Made by a program: the position numbers and the translations under genes. The notes under the pieces are model-generated. The model worked only from the letters and a program-made list of their open reading frames with translations. It was not told the DNA's origin and made no database searches. From an uncultured Polaribacter sp. (lineage in GTDB: Bacteria; Bacteroidota; Bacteroidia; Flavobacteriales; Flavobacteriaceae), in contig NZ_CANMVP010000012.1 in the NCBI RefSeq assembly GCF_947501385.1, forward strand, positions 62,001 through 126,000: a DNA stretch of 64,000 nucleotides. Direction: 5' to 3'. Shown here piece by piece: positions 8,402 to 17,990 of this stretch (position 1 is the first letter of the stretch; each line of letters begins with the position of its first letter).

Positions 8402-9442
8402 ATGGAAACAAAAAAAAGAGACATAAGGGCATTAACAAAAGAACAATTAAGAGATTTTTTTGTAGAAAATGACGACAAAGCATTTCGTGGTAATCAGGTG
8501 TATGAATGGCTTTGGAGCAAGTCTCTGCATACTTTTGAAGCCATGACAAACATTTCTAAAGAAACCAGAGAAATGTTAGAAGCAAACTTTGTCATCAACC
8601 ATATCAAAGTAGATTCCATGCAAAAAAGTAAGGATGGCACCATCAAAAACGGAATTAAACTTCACGATGGTTTGATAGTGGAATCTGTTTTAATTCCTAC
8701 TGAAAAAAGAACCACAGCCTGTGTTTCTAGTCAAGTGGGTTGTAGCTTAGATTGCTTGTTCTGTGCAACATCGCGTTTAAAAAGAATGCGAAATCTAAAC
8801 CCTGATGAAATTTATGACCAAGTAGTAGTGATCGACAAACAAAGTAGATTGTACTTTAATCATAAATTAACAAACATAGTTTTTATGGGTATGGGAGAAC
8901 CCTTAATGAACTATAAAAATGTACTAAAATCTATAGAAATGATAACGTCTCCTGAAGGTTTAGGAATGTCATCAAAAAGAATTACAGTTTCTACTTCTGG
9001 TGTGCCAAAAATGATTAAAAAAATGGCAGACGAAGAAGTTAAATTTAATTTAGCCGTTTCTCTGCACTCTGCAATAGATGAAATAAGAACTTCAATAATG
9101 CCATTTAATACCACTTTTCCGTTAAAAGATTTAAAAGAATCTTTAGAATATTGGTACGAAAAAACAAACCGCCCAATTACCTATGAATATATTGTTTGGG
9201 GTGGAATTAACGATCGTAAAGAAGATATAATAGCATTGGTAGCCTTTTGCAAATACGTGCCTTGTAAGGTCAATTTAATAGAATACAATCCCATAGACGA
9301 CGGGCAATTTCAACAAGCAAGTAATGCTGCCATAAATAATTATATTTCTAATTTAGAAATGCATGATATTACTGTAAATGTAAGACGTTCTCGTGGAAAA
9401 GATATTGATGCTGCTTGTGGGCAATTGGCGAATAAATCTTAG
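8402..9442 (+). CDS. rlmN: 23S rRNA (adenine-2503-C2)-methyltransferase
   Basis: A radical SAM methyltransferase (346 residues) that methylates C2 of A2503 in 23S rRNA and, in characterised relatives, A37 of some tRNAs. The cluster motif C-x3-C-x2-C is at Cys114, Cys118 and Cys121, and the catalytic Cys pair is completed by Cys339 near the C-terminus (DAACGQL). MGMGEPLMNY and the VSLHSA block are also present. An in-frame ATG lies 18 bases upstream, but the promoter element at 8387-8394 falls between the two, so 8402 is the better start. Confidence 0.96.
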   Translation: METKKRDIRALTKEQLRDFFVENDDKAFRGNQVYEWLWSKSLHTFEAMTNISKETREMLEANFVINHIKVDSMQKSKDGTIKNGIKLHDGLIVESVLIPTEKRTTACVSSQVGCSLDCLFCATSRLKRMRNLNPDEIYDQVVVIDKQSRLYFNHKLTNIVFMGMGEPLMNYKNVLKSIEMITSPEGLGMSSKRITVSTSGVPKMIKKMADEEVKFNLAVSLHSAIDEIRTSIMPFNTTFPLKDLKESLEYWYEKTNRPITYEYIVWGGINDRKEDIIALVAFCKYVPCKVNLIEYNPIDDGQFQQASNAAINNYISNLEMHDITVNVRRSRGKDIDAACGQLANKS

Positions 9443-9450
9443 TAAAAGAA

Positions 9451-9543
9451 ACGAATTTCATAAATTTCACGAATTGTTTTCGTTTTTTCAATTGGTGTAA
9501 CCATCTTACTATTTTATTCGTGTCAATTCGTAAAATTTGTGTC
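9451..9543. repeat. imperfect inverted repeat in spacer
   Basis: The stretch beginning ACGAATTTCATAAATTTCA is roughly complementary to ATTCGTGTCAATTCGTAAAA further on (9515-9534). This fills most of the gap between rlmN and the prenyl synthase. It looks like one of the dispersed palindromic elements; a terminator role is possible. Confidence 0.4.
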
Positions 9544-9598
9544 ATTTTTTTCTGAATTTTGCAGTTTTAAAAAACAATCAAATCTTGTTTATATTTCG

Positions 9599-9606
9599 TA
9601 TTTTTG
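9599..9606 (+). promoter_or_regulatory. -7 element TATTTTTG of polyprenyl synthase gene
   Basis: TATTTTTG ends six bases before the ATG at 9613, again predicting a leaderless message. This decides the start in favour of 9613 over the in-frame TTG at 9604, which lies inside the promoter element. Confidence 0.55.
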
Positions 9607-9612
9607 TTACGC

Positions 9613-10590
9613 ATGAATCCAGTTGAAGAAATTAAACTTCCCATTGTATCAGAAATGGAACTCTTTGAAGAAAAGTTCAAAGAATCGATGCTTTCTAAAG
9701 TGCCGCTTTTAAATAGAATTACCTATTATATTGTTCGTAGAAAAGGAAAACAAATGCGACCGATGTTTGTTTTTTTAGTCGCAAAAATGGTTTCTAATGG
9801 CGGTTTTGATGAACGAACTTATAGAGGCGCTTCTGTTGTAGAACTAATTCATACCGCTACTTTAGTACATGATGATGTTGTAGATGACAGCAACAGACGT
9901 CGAGGTTTTTTCTCTATAAATGCACTTTGGAAAAATAAAATTGCAGTTTTGGTAGGCGATTTTATGTTGTCTAAAGGATTGTTATTATCCATTGATAATG
10001 AGGATTTTGATTTGTTAAAATTGATTTCTATCGCCGTTCGTGAAATGAGCGAAGGCGAATTGCTTCAAATAGAAAAAGCAAGAAAATTAGATATTACAGA
10101 AGCTATTTATTTTGATATCATTCGTAAAAAAACAGCAACGTTAATTGCAGCCTGTTGTGGTATTGGTGCAGCTTCGGTTGGGGCAAACCAAGATGTTGTA
10201 CAGCAAATGCGGAAGTTTGGAGAATATATTGGAATCGCTTTTCAAATAAAAGATGATTTATTCGATTATTCTGAAGCAAAAATTGGCAAACCCACTGGGA
10301 TTGATATTAAAGAACAAAAAATGACATTGCCTTTAATTCGTACGTTAAACACTTGCTCTAAAAAGGAAAAAGCTTGGTTGATCAATTCGATCAAAAAACA
10401 CAATAGAAATAAACAGCGGGTAAAAGAGGTCATTACTTTTGTAAAAGAAAATGGTGGTATTGAGTATACCACTACTAAAATGAACGATTACAAAAATAAA
10501 GCATTAGCCATACTTGCAGATTTTCCAGATTCTGACTACAAAAAATCATTGCTTAAAATGATTGATTATGTTGTAGAACGTAAGATTTAA
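9613..10590 (+). CDS. polyprenyl (octaprenyl-type) diphosphate synthase
   Basis: A trans-isoprenyl diphosphate synthase of 325 residues that elongates an allylic diphosphate with isopentenyl diphosphate, probably for the menaquinone side chain. The first Asp-rich motif appears as HDDVVDDSNRRRG and the second as FQIKDDLFDY. The RRKGKQMRPMFVF substrate-binding block precedes them. Chain length cannot be read safely from the sequence, so no symbol is given. It is a monocistronic-looking gene convergent with the GH3 gene. Confidence 0.92.
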   Translation: MNPVEEIKLPIVSEMELFEEKFKESMLSKVPLLNRITYYIVRRKGKQMRPMFVFLVAKMVSNGGFDERTYRGASVVELIHTATLVHDDVVDDSNRRRGFFSINALWKNKIAVLVGDFMLSKGLLLSIDNEDFDLLKLISIAVREMSEGELLQIEKARKLDITEAIYFDIIRKKTATLIAACCGIGAASVGANQDVVQQMRKFGEYIGIAFQIKDDLFDYSEAKIGKPTGIDIKEQKMTLPLIRTLNTCSKKEKAWLINSIKKHNRNKQRVKEVITFVKENGGIEYTTTKMNDYKNKALAILADFPDSDYKKSLLKMIDYVVERKI

Positions 10591-10624
10591 CTTCCCAAAT
10601 GCTATTTAAAAAAGATCAAACGCC

Positions 10625-12133
10625 TTACAACTCCAATAGTTCTTCAACAAAGTCTCTAGCATTAGACAATCTTGGTACTTTATGTTGTCCGCCTAACTTG
10701 TTTTTTTTCTTAAGCCAACTATAAAATAAACCTTCCTTTGCCAAGTGCACTTTAGGTGCCATTAATGTAATGTTTAAATAACGTTTCGCTTCATAATCTG
10801 AATTGATAGATTTCAACGCATTGTCTAATACCTCAGAAAAATATCCCATGGAAGCTGGTTTTTCGCTGAATTCTATGATCCATTCATGGCCCCCTTTTTC
10901 TTTTCCTTCCATAAAAATTGGCCCCACTGTATAATCAGAAATGCTTGCTGCTGTTTTATCGCAAGCTAGTTTTAAAGCATCTTCTACATTTTCTATGTTT
11001 AATTCTTCGCCAAAAACATTGATATAATGTTTGGTGCGTCCCGTGATTTTAATTCGGTAAGGATCTAAAGAGGTAAACCGAATGGTATCGCCAATTAAAT
11101 AACGCCACAATCCGCCATTTGTAGTTATAATTAACGCGTAATCTATATTTTTTTTAACGTCAGCAAGTGTAATTGTTCTAGAACTTTCCCCTTTGTATTC
11201 GCTCATTGGGATAAATTCATAGAAAATTCCGTAATCTAACATTAATAATAATTCTTTAGAATTATTTCGATCTTGAATAGCGAAAAAACCTTCAGAAGCA
11301 TTGTAAATTTCATAGTATTTAAACGTTTCTTTAGGAATGATTTTTTTGTACTGTTCTCTGTATGGATTAAAGTTTACACCTCCGTGAAAGTAGACTTCTA
11401 AATTTGGCCAAACCTCTAGAATGTTGTCTTTGCCAGAACGTTCTAAAACACGATTTAGTAGTACCAACATCCAACTCGGTACACCAGCTAAACTTGTAAT
11501 ATTTTCATTGATGGTTTCATCGATAATGGCATCCATTTTTGTTTCCCAATCGCTCATTAACGCCACTTCTTGACTAGGAGCAGAGCTAAAATCTGCCCAA
11601 AAAGGCATGTTTTCTATGATAATTGCAGATAAATCGCCAAAATGAGAACCGTTGTCTTGATACACTTCCGAACTACCGCCTAAACGCAAACCTTTGCCCG
11701 CAAACAATTGTGTTTTAGGGTTGTTGTTTATATAATTGCAAAGCATGTCTTTACCCGCTTTTAAATGGCAATATTCTAAAGCTTCATCAGAAACAGGAAT
11801 AAACTTACTTTTTGCATTGGTGGTTCCGCTAGATTTTGCAAACCATTTAATGTCTGAAGGCCAAAATAAATTTTGTTCTCCCTTTCTACATCTTTCAATC
11901 AAAGGCTCGAAAGTTTCATATTTCTGAATCGGAACATTGGTTGTGAAATCTGTATAATTTTTTATGGTTGAAAAGTTTTTTTCTTTCCCAAATTCAGTAT
12001 TTTTTGCAGTATTTAAGAGCTTTGTTAACAACTCGTTTTGAACGTCTATTGGGTATTTTAAAAACAATTCGATTTGATGTTTTCGTTTCTTTAAAAACCA
12101 AGAAATTATAGAATTGATAATTTGAAAAGCCAT
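10625..12133 (-). CDS. GH3-family acyl-adenylating/amido synthetase-like protein
   Basis: A 502-residue protein of the GH3 family, the ANL-superfamily branch known from plant auxin and jasmonate amido synthetases and widespread in Bacteroidota. Visible landmarks are the ATP-binding KSSGTTNAKSKFIPVS block (about 104-119), the YEIYNASEGFFAIQD block and the C-terminal ITGRTKHYINVFGEE hinge. The family activates carboxylates as adenylates and couples them to amines; the bacterial substrate is unknown. The gene is divergent from the DUF2797 gene with an 82-base shared promoter region. Confidence 0.88.
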   Translation of the reverse strand: MAFQIINSIISWFLKKRKHQIELFLKYPIDVQNELLTKLLNTAKNTEFGKEKNFSTIKNYTDFTTNVPIQKYETFEPLIERCRKGEQNLFWPSDIKWFAKSSGTTNAKSKFIPVSDEALEYCHLKAGKDMLCNYINNNPKTQLFAGKGLRLGGSSEVYQDNGSHFGDLSAIIIENMPFWADFSSAPSQEVALMSDWETKMDAIIDETINENITSLAGVPSWMLVLLNRVLERSGKDNILEVWPNLEVYFHGGVNFNPYREQYKKIIPKETFKYYEIYNASEGFFAIQDRNNSKELLLMLDYGIFYEFIPMSEYKGESSRTITLADVKKNIDYALIITTNGGLWRYLIGDTIRFTSLDPYRIKITGRTKHYINVFGEELNIENVEDALKLACDKTAASISDYTVGPIFMEGKEKGGHEWIIEFSEKPASMGYFSEVLDNALKSINSDYEAKRYLNITLMAPKVHLAKEGLFYSWLKKKNKLGGQHKVPRLSNARDFVEELLEL

Positions 12134-12215
12134 AGAAATTCGTAAGTTTGTTTAGTTCGATTTTTTAACGAAGATCGCTTTAAAATCGAAGTTTAAAAAT
12201 ACTAAAATTTGTGAG

Positions 12216-13007
12216 ATGATTTACCAAGGAGTTTTAAAAAAAATGATGACCGAAAATGCAGCCGAAATTCAGTATTATTTAGATATGAAAACTGATTTTT
12301 TAAATATGAATCAGTTGCTGAATAAAGAAATTTCATTAAATTTTGTTAGCTATGAATGTTTAAACTGTCATTTAGAAAAGAAAATTTATAGACAAGGTTT
12401 TTGTAAATCTTGTTTTTTTGATACGCCAAATGCGGGCGATTGGATTATGAGACCCGAACTAAGCACAGCGCATTTAGAACAAGAAGATAGAGATTTGGCC
12501 TACGAAAAATCTGTACAGTTGCAACCACATATTGTGTATTTGGCAAATTCTAGCAATGTAAAAGTTGGCGTAACTAGAAAAACACAAGTGCCAACACGTT
12601 GGATAGATCAGGGCGCGCACGAAGCCATAGAAATTGTAGAAGTGCCTAACAGGTATTTGGCCGGAATTACAGAAGTTGCCTTAAAAGACCATGTTGGAGA
12701 TAAAACCAATTGGCGTAAAATGCTAAAAAATGATATTGAAGATGTCAATTTGGTAGCATGGCGAGATAAATTAAAGCAATACATTCCAGAGGAAGCAATG
12801 CCATATTTTATTGAAAATAATGCGGAAACCAACTTACAATTTCCTGTAACAAGGTATCCAGAAAAACCAAAAAGCTTGAATTTAGAAAAAACACCCAGTT
12901 ATACAGGAAAATTAGTAGGTATAAAAGGACAGTATTTAATTTTTGAAGATGAAACCGTCTTTAATATTAGAAGCAATGAAGGGTTGGTGGTTGCTATAGA
13001 AATATAA
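12216..13007 (+). CDS. DUF2797 protein with zinc-ribbon-like N-terminus
   Basis: A 263-residue protein of the DUF2797 family. Two CxxC pairs (CLNCH near residue 48 and CKSC near 65) suggest a small zinc-binding module. The following HIVYLANSSNVKVGVTRKTQ segment resembles the core of GIY-YIG-type domains, but I cannot confirm a nuclease active site. Function is unknown. The stop codon is two bases from the next start, so it is probably co-transcribed with the lipoprotein gene and perhaps the nitrilase. Confidence 0.82.
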   Translation: MIYQGVLKKMMTENAAEIQYYLDMKTDFLNMNQLLNKEISLNFVSYECLNCHLEKKIYRQGFCKSCFFDTPNAGDWIMRPELSTAHLEQEDRDLAYEKSVQLQPHIVYLANSSNVKVGVTRKTQVPTRWIDQGAHEAIEIVEVPNRYLAGITEVALKDHVGDKTNWRKMLKNDIEDVNLVAWRDKLKQYIPEEAMPYFIENNAETNLQFPVTRYPEKPKSLNLEKTPSYTGKLVGIKGQYLIFEDETVFNIRSNEGLVVAIEI

Positions 13008-13009
13008 TT

Positions 13010-13591
13010 ATGAAAAAAGTTCTGTTTTTGTTGATTTTGATTTCTGCCTGTAAAAAAGAGGTTCATTATTATCCTTCAAAACAATTTTTTGAAGAGAATA
13101 ATCCTACAGAAATCATTACTCATAATTTAAATTATGGAGAAATTGTAGATTCTTTAACTAATCAAATATTCAAAAATAAAAGGCATTTTGTTACAATAGA
13201 AAATAATAATCAAATTTATAAAATATCACCTTTTACTTATACAGGTGGATTAATTAAGGAAATAAATTCATTAGATATAGATAATGATAGTGTATGGTGG
13301 GAATATAAAAAACAACCACTAAATAATCTAGAAGGCTTAATTGAGTTACATTATGGGAATAACGGAAAAGAATATTTTTTACCATATTCTTATAAAAGAG
13401 CTTTTATTAAATTGATTTTAGATAGTATTTCAAATTATAAAAAAAATAAAAGCAAATTATTATATATTGTTAAATCTTATGAAAAAGCAAAATTCAAATA
13501 TAAAGATAGTTGTAATCTTGATATTTTAATCCATTATTACAAAGATTCAAGACATCAACCTTTACCTCCACCTCCAAGTCCAGTATATTAA
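13010..13591 (+). CDS. putative lipoprotein of unknown function
   Basis: A 193-residue protein with a short type II signal peptide (MKKVLFLLILISACKK, lipidated Cys14). The mature part is Lys/Asn/Tyr-rich, ends in a proline cluster (PLPPPPSPVY) and matches no family I recognise. Its DNA looks even more AT-rich than its neighbours. It sits between the DUF2797 and nitrilase genes with gaps of 2 and 5 bases, so it belongs to the same transcription unit but may be a later insertion. Confidence 0.7.
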   Translation: MKKVLFLLILISACKKEVHYYPSKQFFEENNPTEIITHNLNYGEIVDSLTNQIFKNKRHFVTIENNNQIYKISPFTYTGGLIKEINSLDIDNDSVWWEYKKQPLNNLEGLIELHYGNNGKEYFLPYSYKRAFIKLILDSISNYKKNKSKLLYIVKSYEKAKFKYKDSCNLDILIHYYKDSRHQPLPPPPSPVY

Positions 13592-13596
13592 ATCTT

Positions 13597-14550
13597 ATGA
13601 AAAACCACATCCTAAAAGTAGCATTAGCACAAATTGCTCCCGTTTGGTTACACAAAGAAAAAACAATTCAAAAGATTGAAAAATCAATTATAGATGCTGC
13701 AGAAGAAAACTGCGAACTCGTTGTTTTTGGTGAAGCTTTATTGCCTGGATATCCGTTTTGGGTTGCCTTGACAAATGGCGCAGAATGGAATTCTAAAACT
13801 CAGAAAGAAATTCATGCGCATTATGTTCGAAATGCTGTAACTATAGAAAAAGGCGAATTAGATTCCATTTGTAAATTGGCTAAAGATCATAAAATTGCCG
13901 TTTATTTAGGAATTATGGAGCGCGCTCAAAACAGAGGCGGACATAGTATTTATGCTTCTTTGGTTTACATAAACGAAGAAGGAGAAATAAAATCTGTACA
14001 TCGCAAATTACAACCTACCTATGATGAACGTTTAACTTGGGCTCCTGGAGATGGAAATGGTTTGCAAGTACATCCGTTAAAAGAATTTACGGTTGGTGGT
14101 TTAAATTGTTGGGAAAACTGGATGCCTTTGCCAAGAACGGCGCTGTATGGTTTGGGCGAAAATTTACACATTGCTGTTTGGCCTGGAAGTGATCATAATA
14201 CCAAAGACATTACTCGTTTTATTGCAAGAGAAGCTCGTTCTTTTGTAATTTCTGTTTCTAGTTTAATGGCAAAATCAGATTTTCCTGAAGACGTTCCTCA
14301 CTTTGATGAAATCACAAAAGATGCACCAGAAATTCTGGCAAATGGAGGTTCCTGTATTGCCGCACCAGACGGAGAATGGTTAGTAGCACCTGTAATAAAC
14401 AAAGAGGGTTTAATCATAGAAACGTTAGATTTTAATAGAGTTTTAGAGGAAAGACAAAACTTTGATGTTGTGGGCCATTATTCAAGACCAGATGTAACCA
14501 AATTACATGTGAATAGGGAAAGACAAAGTACGGTTTCTTATGATGATTAG
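13597..14550 (+). CDS. nitrilase-family carbon-nitrogen hydrolase
   Basis: A 317-residue cytosolic C-N hydrolase. The Glu-Lys-Cys triad is visible as Glu46 (VVFGEALLPGYPFW), Lys137 (HRKLQPTYDERLTW) and Cys171 (GGLNCWENWMPL). The RKLxPTxxER and CWExxMPLxR signatures are those of true nitrilases and cyanide hydratase/dihydratase relatives rather than of amidases. Expected reaction is nitrile to carboxylate plus ammonia; the substrate is unknown. It ends the unit begun by the DUF2797 gene. Confidence 0.88.
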   Translation: MKNHILKVALAQIAPVWLHKEKTIQKIEKSIIDAAEENCELVVFGEALLPGYPFWVALTNGAEWNSKTQKEIHAHYVRNAVTIEKGELDSICKLAKDHKIAVYLGIMERAQNRGGHSIYASLVYINEEGEIKSVHRKLQPTYDERLTWAPGDGNGLQVHPLKEFTVGGLNCWENWMPLPRTALYGLGENLHIAVWPGSDHNTKDITRFIAREARSFVISVSSLMAKSDFPEDVPHFDEITKDAPEILANGGSCIAAPDGEWLVAPVINKEGLIIETLDFNRVLEERQNFDVVGHYSRPDVTKLHVNRERQSTVSYDD

Positions 14551-14574
14551 ATTTTATGTTGAATTGTTTAGATT

Positions 14575-14675
14575 GTCCCCTCGAGTACAGTCAAGACCTA
14601 AAGAACCTCTCGATAGCTTCGCTAGGTACTCTCAATGAAAATGACTTTTCATTTCAGTAATGCTCGAGGAGACAT
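14575..14675. repeat. palindromic element GTCCCCTCGAG...CTCGAGGAGAC
   Basis: The outer arms GTCCCCTCGAG and CTCGAGGAGAC enclose inner pairings (CCTCTCGATAGC, TGAAAATGACTTTTCA). It lies between convergent genes and could also act as a bidirectional terminator. Same flavour as the TCGAG-type repeats in icmF and MITE copy 1. Confidence 0.5.
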
Positions 14676-14684
14676 GATAGTAAA

Positions 14685-15494
14685 TTATTTGATAGAAGCA
14701 ACCAACTTTTCTAAAATACTTTCTACACCAAATTCATTATTACTTTTGGTAGCGTAATTTGCTAATTCTTTAATGTCTTTGTGTGCATTTCCCATGGCAA
14801 AGCTAAAATCAGCTTCTTGTAGCATTTCAATATCGTTGTGGTAATCTCCAAAAACCATGGTTTGTTCTTTGGTAACGTTTAAAATTTTCTGAACCTCTCT
14901 TAGCGCGTTTCCTTTGTTTGCTTTTTCATCAGAAATATCTAACCAATTTTGTCCTGAAACTTTCAACAGATAGTGCTTTTCTAAATGTTTTATTTTTGGA
15001 TAAACAAATGCTTCCGAAGAATTGAAATGATAGACAGCAATCTTTAAAATAGTAGTCGTTTTTGCAATTTCAATTAAGTCATCAACATTTTGAAAACTGT
15101 AATAATATTCTTGAAATAAATTGATAAATGTAGCGTCTGAACTTTCTATAAATGCTGCATCTTGCGAACACAAAACAATATTTGCGCCTTTTATTTTTCT
15201 TAATATAGGAATAATATCAATGATTTTTTGAGATTCTAAAGAATTTGAAAGTAAAATTGTATCGTTTTTTTTCGCAATTCCGCCGTTCTCTGCAATTACG
15301 TAAATGGCATCTTTAATGGATGCTAATTTATCTACAATGCTGTTGTATTGTCTTCCGCTTGCAGCGCAAAAATGTATATTTTGTTGTTGCAGTTTTTTAA
15401 AGAGTTCAAAAAAATGATCACTGACTTCTCCTTTAGAGTTTAAGAGTGTTCCATCCATATCAGAAACCACTAATTTTACATTGCTTAAATTCAT
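14685..15494 (-). CDS. Cof-type HAD-superfamily sugar-phosphatase-like hydrolase
   Basis: A 269-residue HAD phosphatase of the Cof/IIB class. Motif I is SDMDGTLL (Asp12, Asp14), motif II is in CAASGRQY, and motifs III/IV appear as NKGNAL and FGDYHNDIEML. The cap domain lies between. Members dephosphorylate sugar phosphates, phosphoramidates or cofactors; the substrate is unknown. It follows the LacI regulator by 3 bases on the same strand, so the two are an operon, suggesting sugar-linked control. Confidence 0.88.
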   Translation of the reverse strand: MNLSNVKLVVSDMDGTLLNSKGEVSDHFFELFKKLQQQNIHFCAASGRQYNSIVDKLASIKDAIYVIAENGGIAKKNDTILLSNSLESQKIIDIIPILRKIKGANIVLCSQDAAFIESSDATFINLFQEYYYSFQNVDDLIEIAKTTTILKIAVYHFNSSEAFVYPKIKHLEKHYLLKVSGQNWLDISDEKANKGNALREVQKILNVTKEQTMVFGDYHNDIEMLQEADFSFAMGNAHKDIKELANYATKSNNEFGVESILEKLVASIK

Positions 15495-15497
15495 AAA

Positions 15498-16520
15498 TTA
15501 AGCTCTCTTCGTAGAATTACGTTCTACAATATCGGTTTTAATAATCATTGTTTTTGGTGCTTCTTCAGATTTATTTTCGAGTCTATCTATTAAGATACTT
15601 GCAGCCGTTGCACCCATTCTTTCTCCGTGTTGACTCACAGTGGTCATTTTTGGACTCGAATGTCTTGCTAAAATTCCGTTAGAAAAACAGACAACAGCAA
15701 AGTTTTCTGGAATTTTAAATCCTTTTTTCTGAGCAACTTTCATTGCGGCTATTGCAGAAGATTCATCGGTTGCAATCACCGCATCAATTTCATTTTTTTC
15801 AAAAATTGGAGTTAAAATATTTTCATAGTTTTTGTAATCTTCATCTATGATATTGATAATAAGGTTATTATTTATGGGTAAACCTGCTTTTTCTAGACCT
15901 TTTAAATATCCTTGATGTCTTTTTTTACCAACTTTTAAATTGCTAATTGTAGAAATAAAAGCAATATTCTTACTGCCAGATTTTGTTAAATACTTTACTG
16001 TTTTTGAAGCACCTTTAAAATCGTCTGTAATCACTTTATCGCAATTGATAGGTTCTGCAACTCTGTCAAACATCACAATAGGTGTTCCGTTTTCTAGAAT
16101 TTCTTCAAAATGTTTAAAATCGTTTTTTAGCACGGTTTCTTCTGCCAAAGAAAGTATAAAACCATCAATACTTCCATTAGAAAGCGTTTCCATAGTTTCT
16201 ACTTCTTTCTTAAAAGATTCATTAGAAATGCAAGAAATTATTTTATACCCTTTGTCATTTGCAACTTTTTCGATTCCGTTAAAAACTTGGGCAAAAAAGT
16301 AGTTCAACATATTCGGAATGATGATTCCAATGGTTTTTGTTTGCCTATTTTTTAAGCTTAACGCATTAAAATTTGGCTTGTAATTTTGCTCTTTAGCGTA
16401 TTTTTGAATTTTTTCTTTAGTGCTTACGCTAATTTCATAACTATCATTCAGGGCTTTAGAAACTGTAGAAATAGAAACACTAAATTCTTGAGCTATGTCT
16501 TTTATAGTAAGTCTTTTCAT
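15498..16520 (-). CDS. LacI/GalR-family transcriptional regulator
   Basis: A 340-residue repressor: N-terminal HTH (LTIKDIAQEFSVSISTVSKALN, about 3-24), hinge helix near residue 50 (NFNALSLKNRQTKTIG) and periplasmic-binding-like ligand domain to residue about 335. It is probably sugar-responsive. Unlike many flavobacterial LacI genes it is not next to a SusCD locus; the partner is the HAD phosphatase downstream. Target genes cannot be identified from the window. Confidence 0.92.
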   Translation of the reverse strand: MKRLTIKDIAQEFSVSISTVSKALNDSYEISVSTKEKIQKYAKEQNYKPNFNALSLKNRQTKTIGIIIPNMLNYFFAQVFNGIEKVANDKGYKIISCISNESFKKEVETMETLSNGSIDGFILSLAEETVLKNDFKHFEEILENGTPIVMFDRVAEPINCDKVITDDFKGASKTVKYLTKSGSKNIAFISTISNLKVGKKRHQGYLKGLEKAGLPINNNLIINIIDEDYKNYENILTPIFEKNEIDAVIATDESSAIAAMKVAQKKGFKIPENFAVVCFSNGILARHSSPKMTTVSQHGERMGATAASILIDRLENKSEEAPKTMIIKTDIVERNSTKRA

Positions 16521-16586
16521 ATATGATAAAATGTAAGCTACTAAAATACAAAAATCTCATTAAAAAAGAGATGAAACATGATTATT

Positions 16587-17990
16587 TTACAATTTCTTCA
16601 TTTTATTAGCTGGAAGAAGTTCATAAATTAAATAAGAGAAAACTATCAGGTATTCTATAGCAACAACCCATAAATTTTCTTTCCATGGATTGTTTGCATA
16701 GGCTTGATATGTTAAGATAATGACTAAAGTCCAAACAAGAGGGAATTTGTATTTTGTAAAAACCCCTAAAATTAATGGAGTTGCCAAATACCAAGGATGC
16801 ACGGTTGTGGCAGTAAAATAATAAAAACACAAACCAAACAATAGGGCAGTAATTAATTGTATTTCACTTTTATTCTTTCTGAAAAAAGAAAGACATAACA
16901 AGAATACAATAGTTGCAATAGGTGTTATTTTACCAATGATGGCAATTTCATTATATCCTCTAAATAAATACCCAATTTCTCTAAAAACATAGTAGAAACT
17001 TGCATTAAATTCAAAATTCCGAAACCATAGACCAACTGAATTTGTATAGTTTGCTAGGAATTCTGATGAATAAAATGGGAAAAATAAAAGGACTGTTATG
17101 ATTAAGATGATTGCGTAAAAACCCATTAGCTTAAAAATACCAATAGTGTTTACTCGAAAATTTGGGAGCGCTCGTAAAAACATCGATTTACCATTTTGGG
17201 CAGAGTCGGATGGTGTTACAAACCATTGAAAAAATAAAGGTAAAAATAACAATGGAATTAATTTTATAGAAATGGAACAAGCCAATAGCACTGCAGCCCA
17301 AATCCATTTTTGTTGGTGCAATTTGTACAAAGACCAAATTAAGAAAAATAGCATGACGGGTTCAAAATGTAAATTACCCGTCATTTCTATAATTATAAAC
17401 GGATTTAAAACATACCAAAAAATATTTTTTATTGGTAAGTTTAAATGTTCTAGTAGTTTTTTTCCAAAATATAGAATTCCAAAATCTGCTAAAATAATGA
17501 TAATTCTAAGCACAATGACAGACCCGAAAATACTTTTACTAGCAAAAAAGGCTGCAATAAAAAAGCATAATTGATTTAATGGTGGGTAATTTGTATAATG
17601 ACTTCCATTCAATTCGCCCATTCCATCATACAAAATAGCAGTTTCTGCAACGGGTTGTAAGTTTTGCTGAATAAAGGTTTCTGGTAAGGATAAATAAGGA
17701 TTAAAACCATTTAAAAGCATGCGTCCATCCCAAATAAAACGATAAAAGTCTTGTGATAAATTCGGAATAGAAAATAGCAACACCAATCTAAACAAAAGTG
17801 CCATTCCTACGAATGTTGCAAAGGGTGTTTTTTTGTTTTTTATCAAGACATAAAAACATCCAAACAAAGAAAACCACAAAAAACAAACCGTGTAAAACTG
17901 CGTTCTCTCTAAAAAATAAGCAAAGAAAAAATACAGAATTATACTTAAAGTAATTGCAATTGGGTTTCTATATTTTTTTAAAAAAGACAT
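16587..17990 (-). CDS. multispanning glycosyltransferase (GT87/mannosyltransferase-like)
   Basis: A 467-residue polytopic membrane protein with about 10-12 hydrophobic segments. The loop containing FIWDGRMLLNGFNPY after the second or third segment is characteristic of polyprenol-phosphate-sugar-dependent transferases (GT-C fold; GT87/DUF2029-like), with the acidic residue of RFIWDGR as likely catalytic site. It overlaps the upstream GT2 gene by one base (TAATG), so the three transferases work as one operon. Likely role: adding a sugar from a lipid carrier to an envelope glycolipid or glycan (inference). Confidence 0.75.
   Translation of the reverse strand: MSFLKKYRNPIAITLSIILYFFFAYFLERTQFYTVCFLWFSLFGCFYVLIKNKKTPFATFVGMALLFRLVLLFSIPNLSQDFYRFIWDGRMLLNGFNPYLSLPETFIQQNLQPVAETAILYDGMGELNGSHYTNYPPLNQLCFFIAAFFASKSIFGSVIVLRIIIILADFGILYFGKKLLEHLNLPIKNIFWYVLNPFIIIEMTGNLHFEPVMLFFLIWSLYKLHQQKWIWAAVLLACSISIKLIPLLFLPLFFQWFVTPSDSAQNGKSMFLRALPNFRVNTIGIFKLMGFYAIILIITVLLFFPFYSSEFLANYTNSVGLWFRNFEFNASFYYVFREIGYLFRGYNEIAIIGKITPIATIVFLLCLSFFRKNKSEIQLITALLFGLCFYYFTATTVHPWYLATPLILGVFTKYKFPLVWTLVIILTYQAYANNPWKENLWVVAIEYLIVFSYLIYELLPANKMKKL

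Noticed and set aside
13010..13591. Lipoprotein gene as a clear horizontally acquired insert
   Set aside because: It is AT-richer than neighbours, but no repeats or duplicated targets flank it, so transfer is not supported.
15498..16520. LacI as regulator of a polysaccharide utilisation locus
   Set aside because: No SusC/SusD or glycoside hydrolase genes are adjacent.
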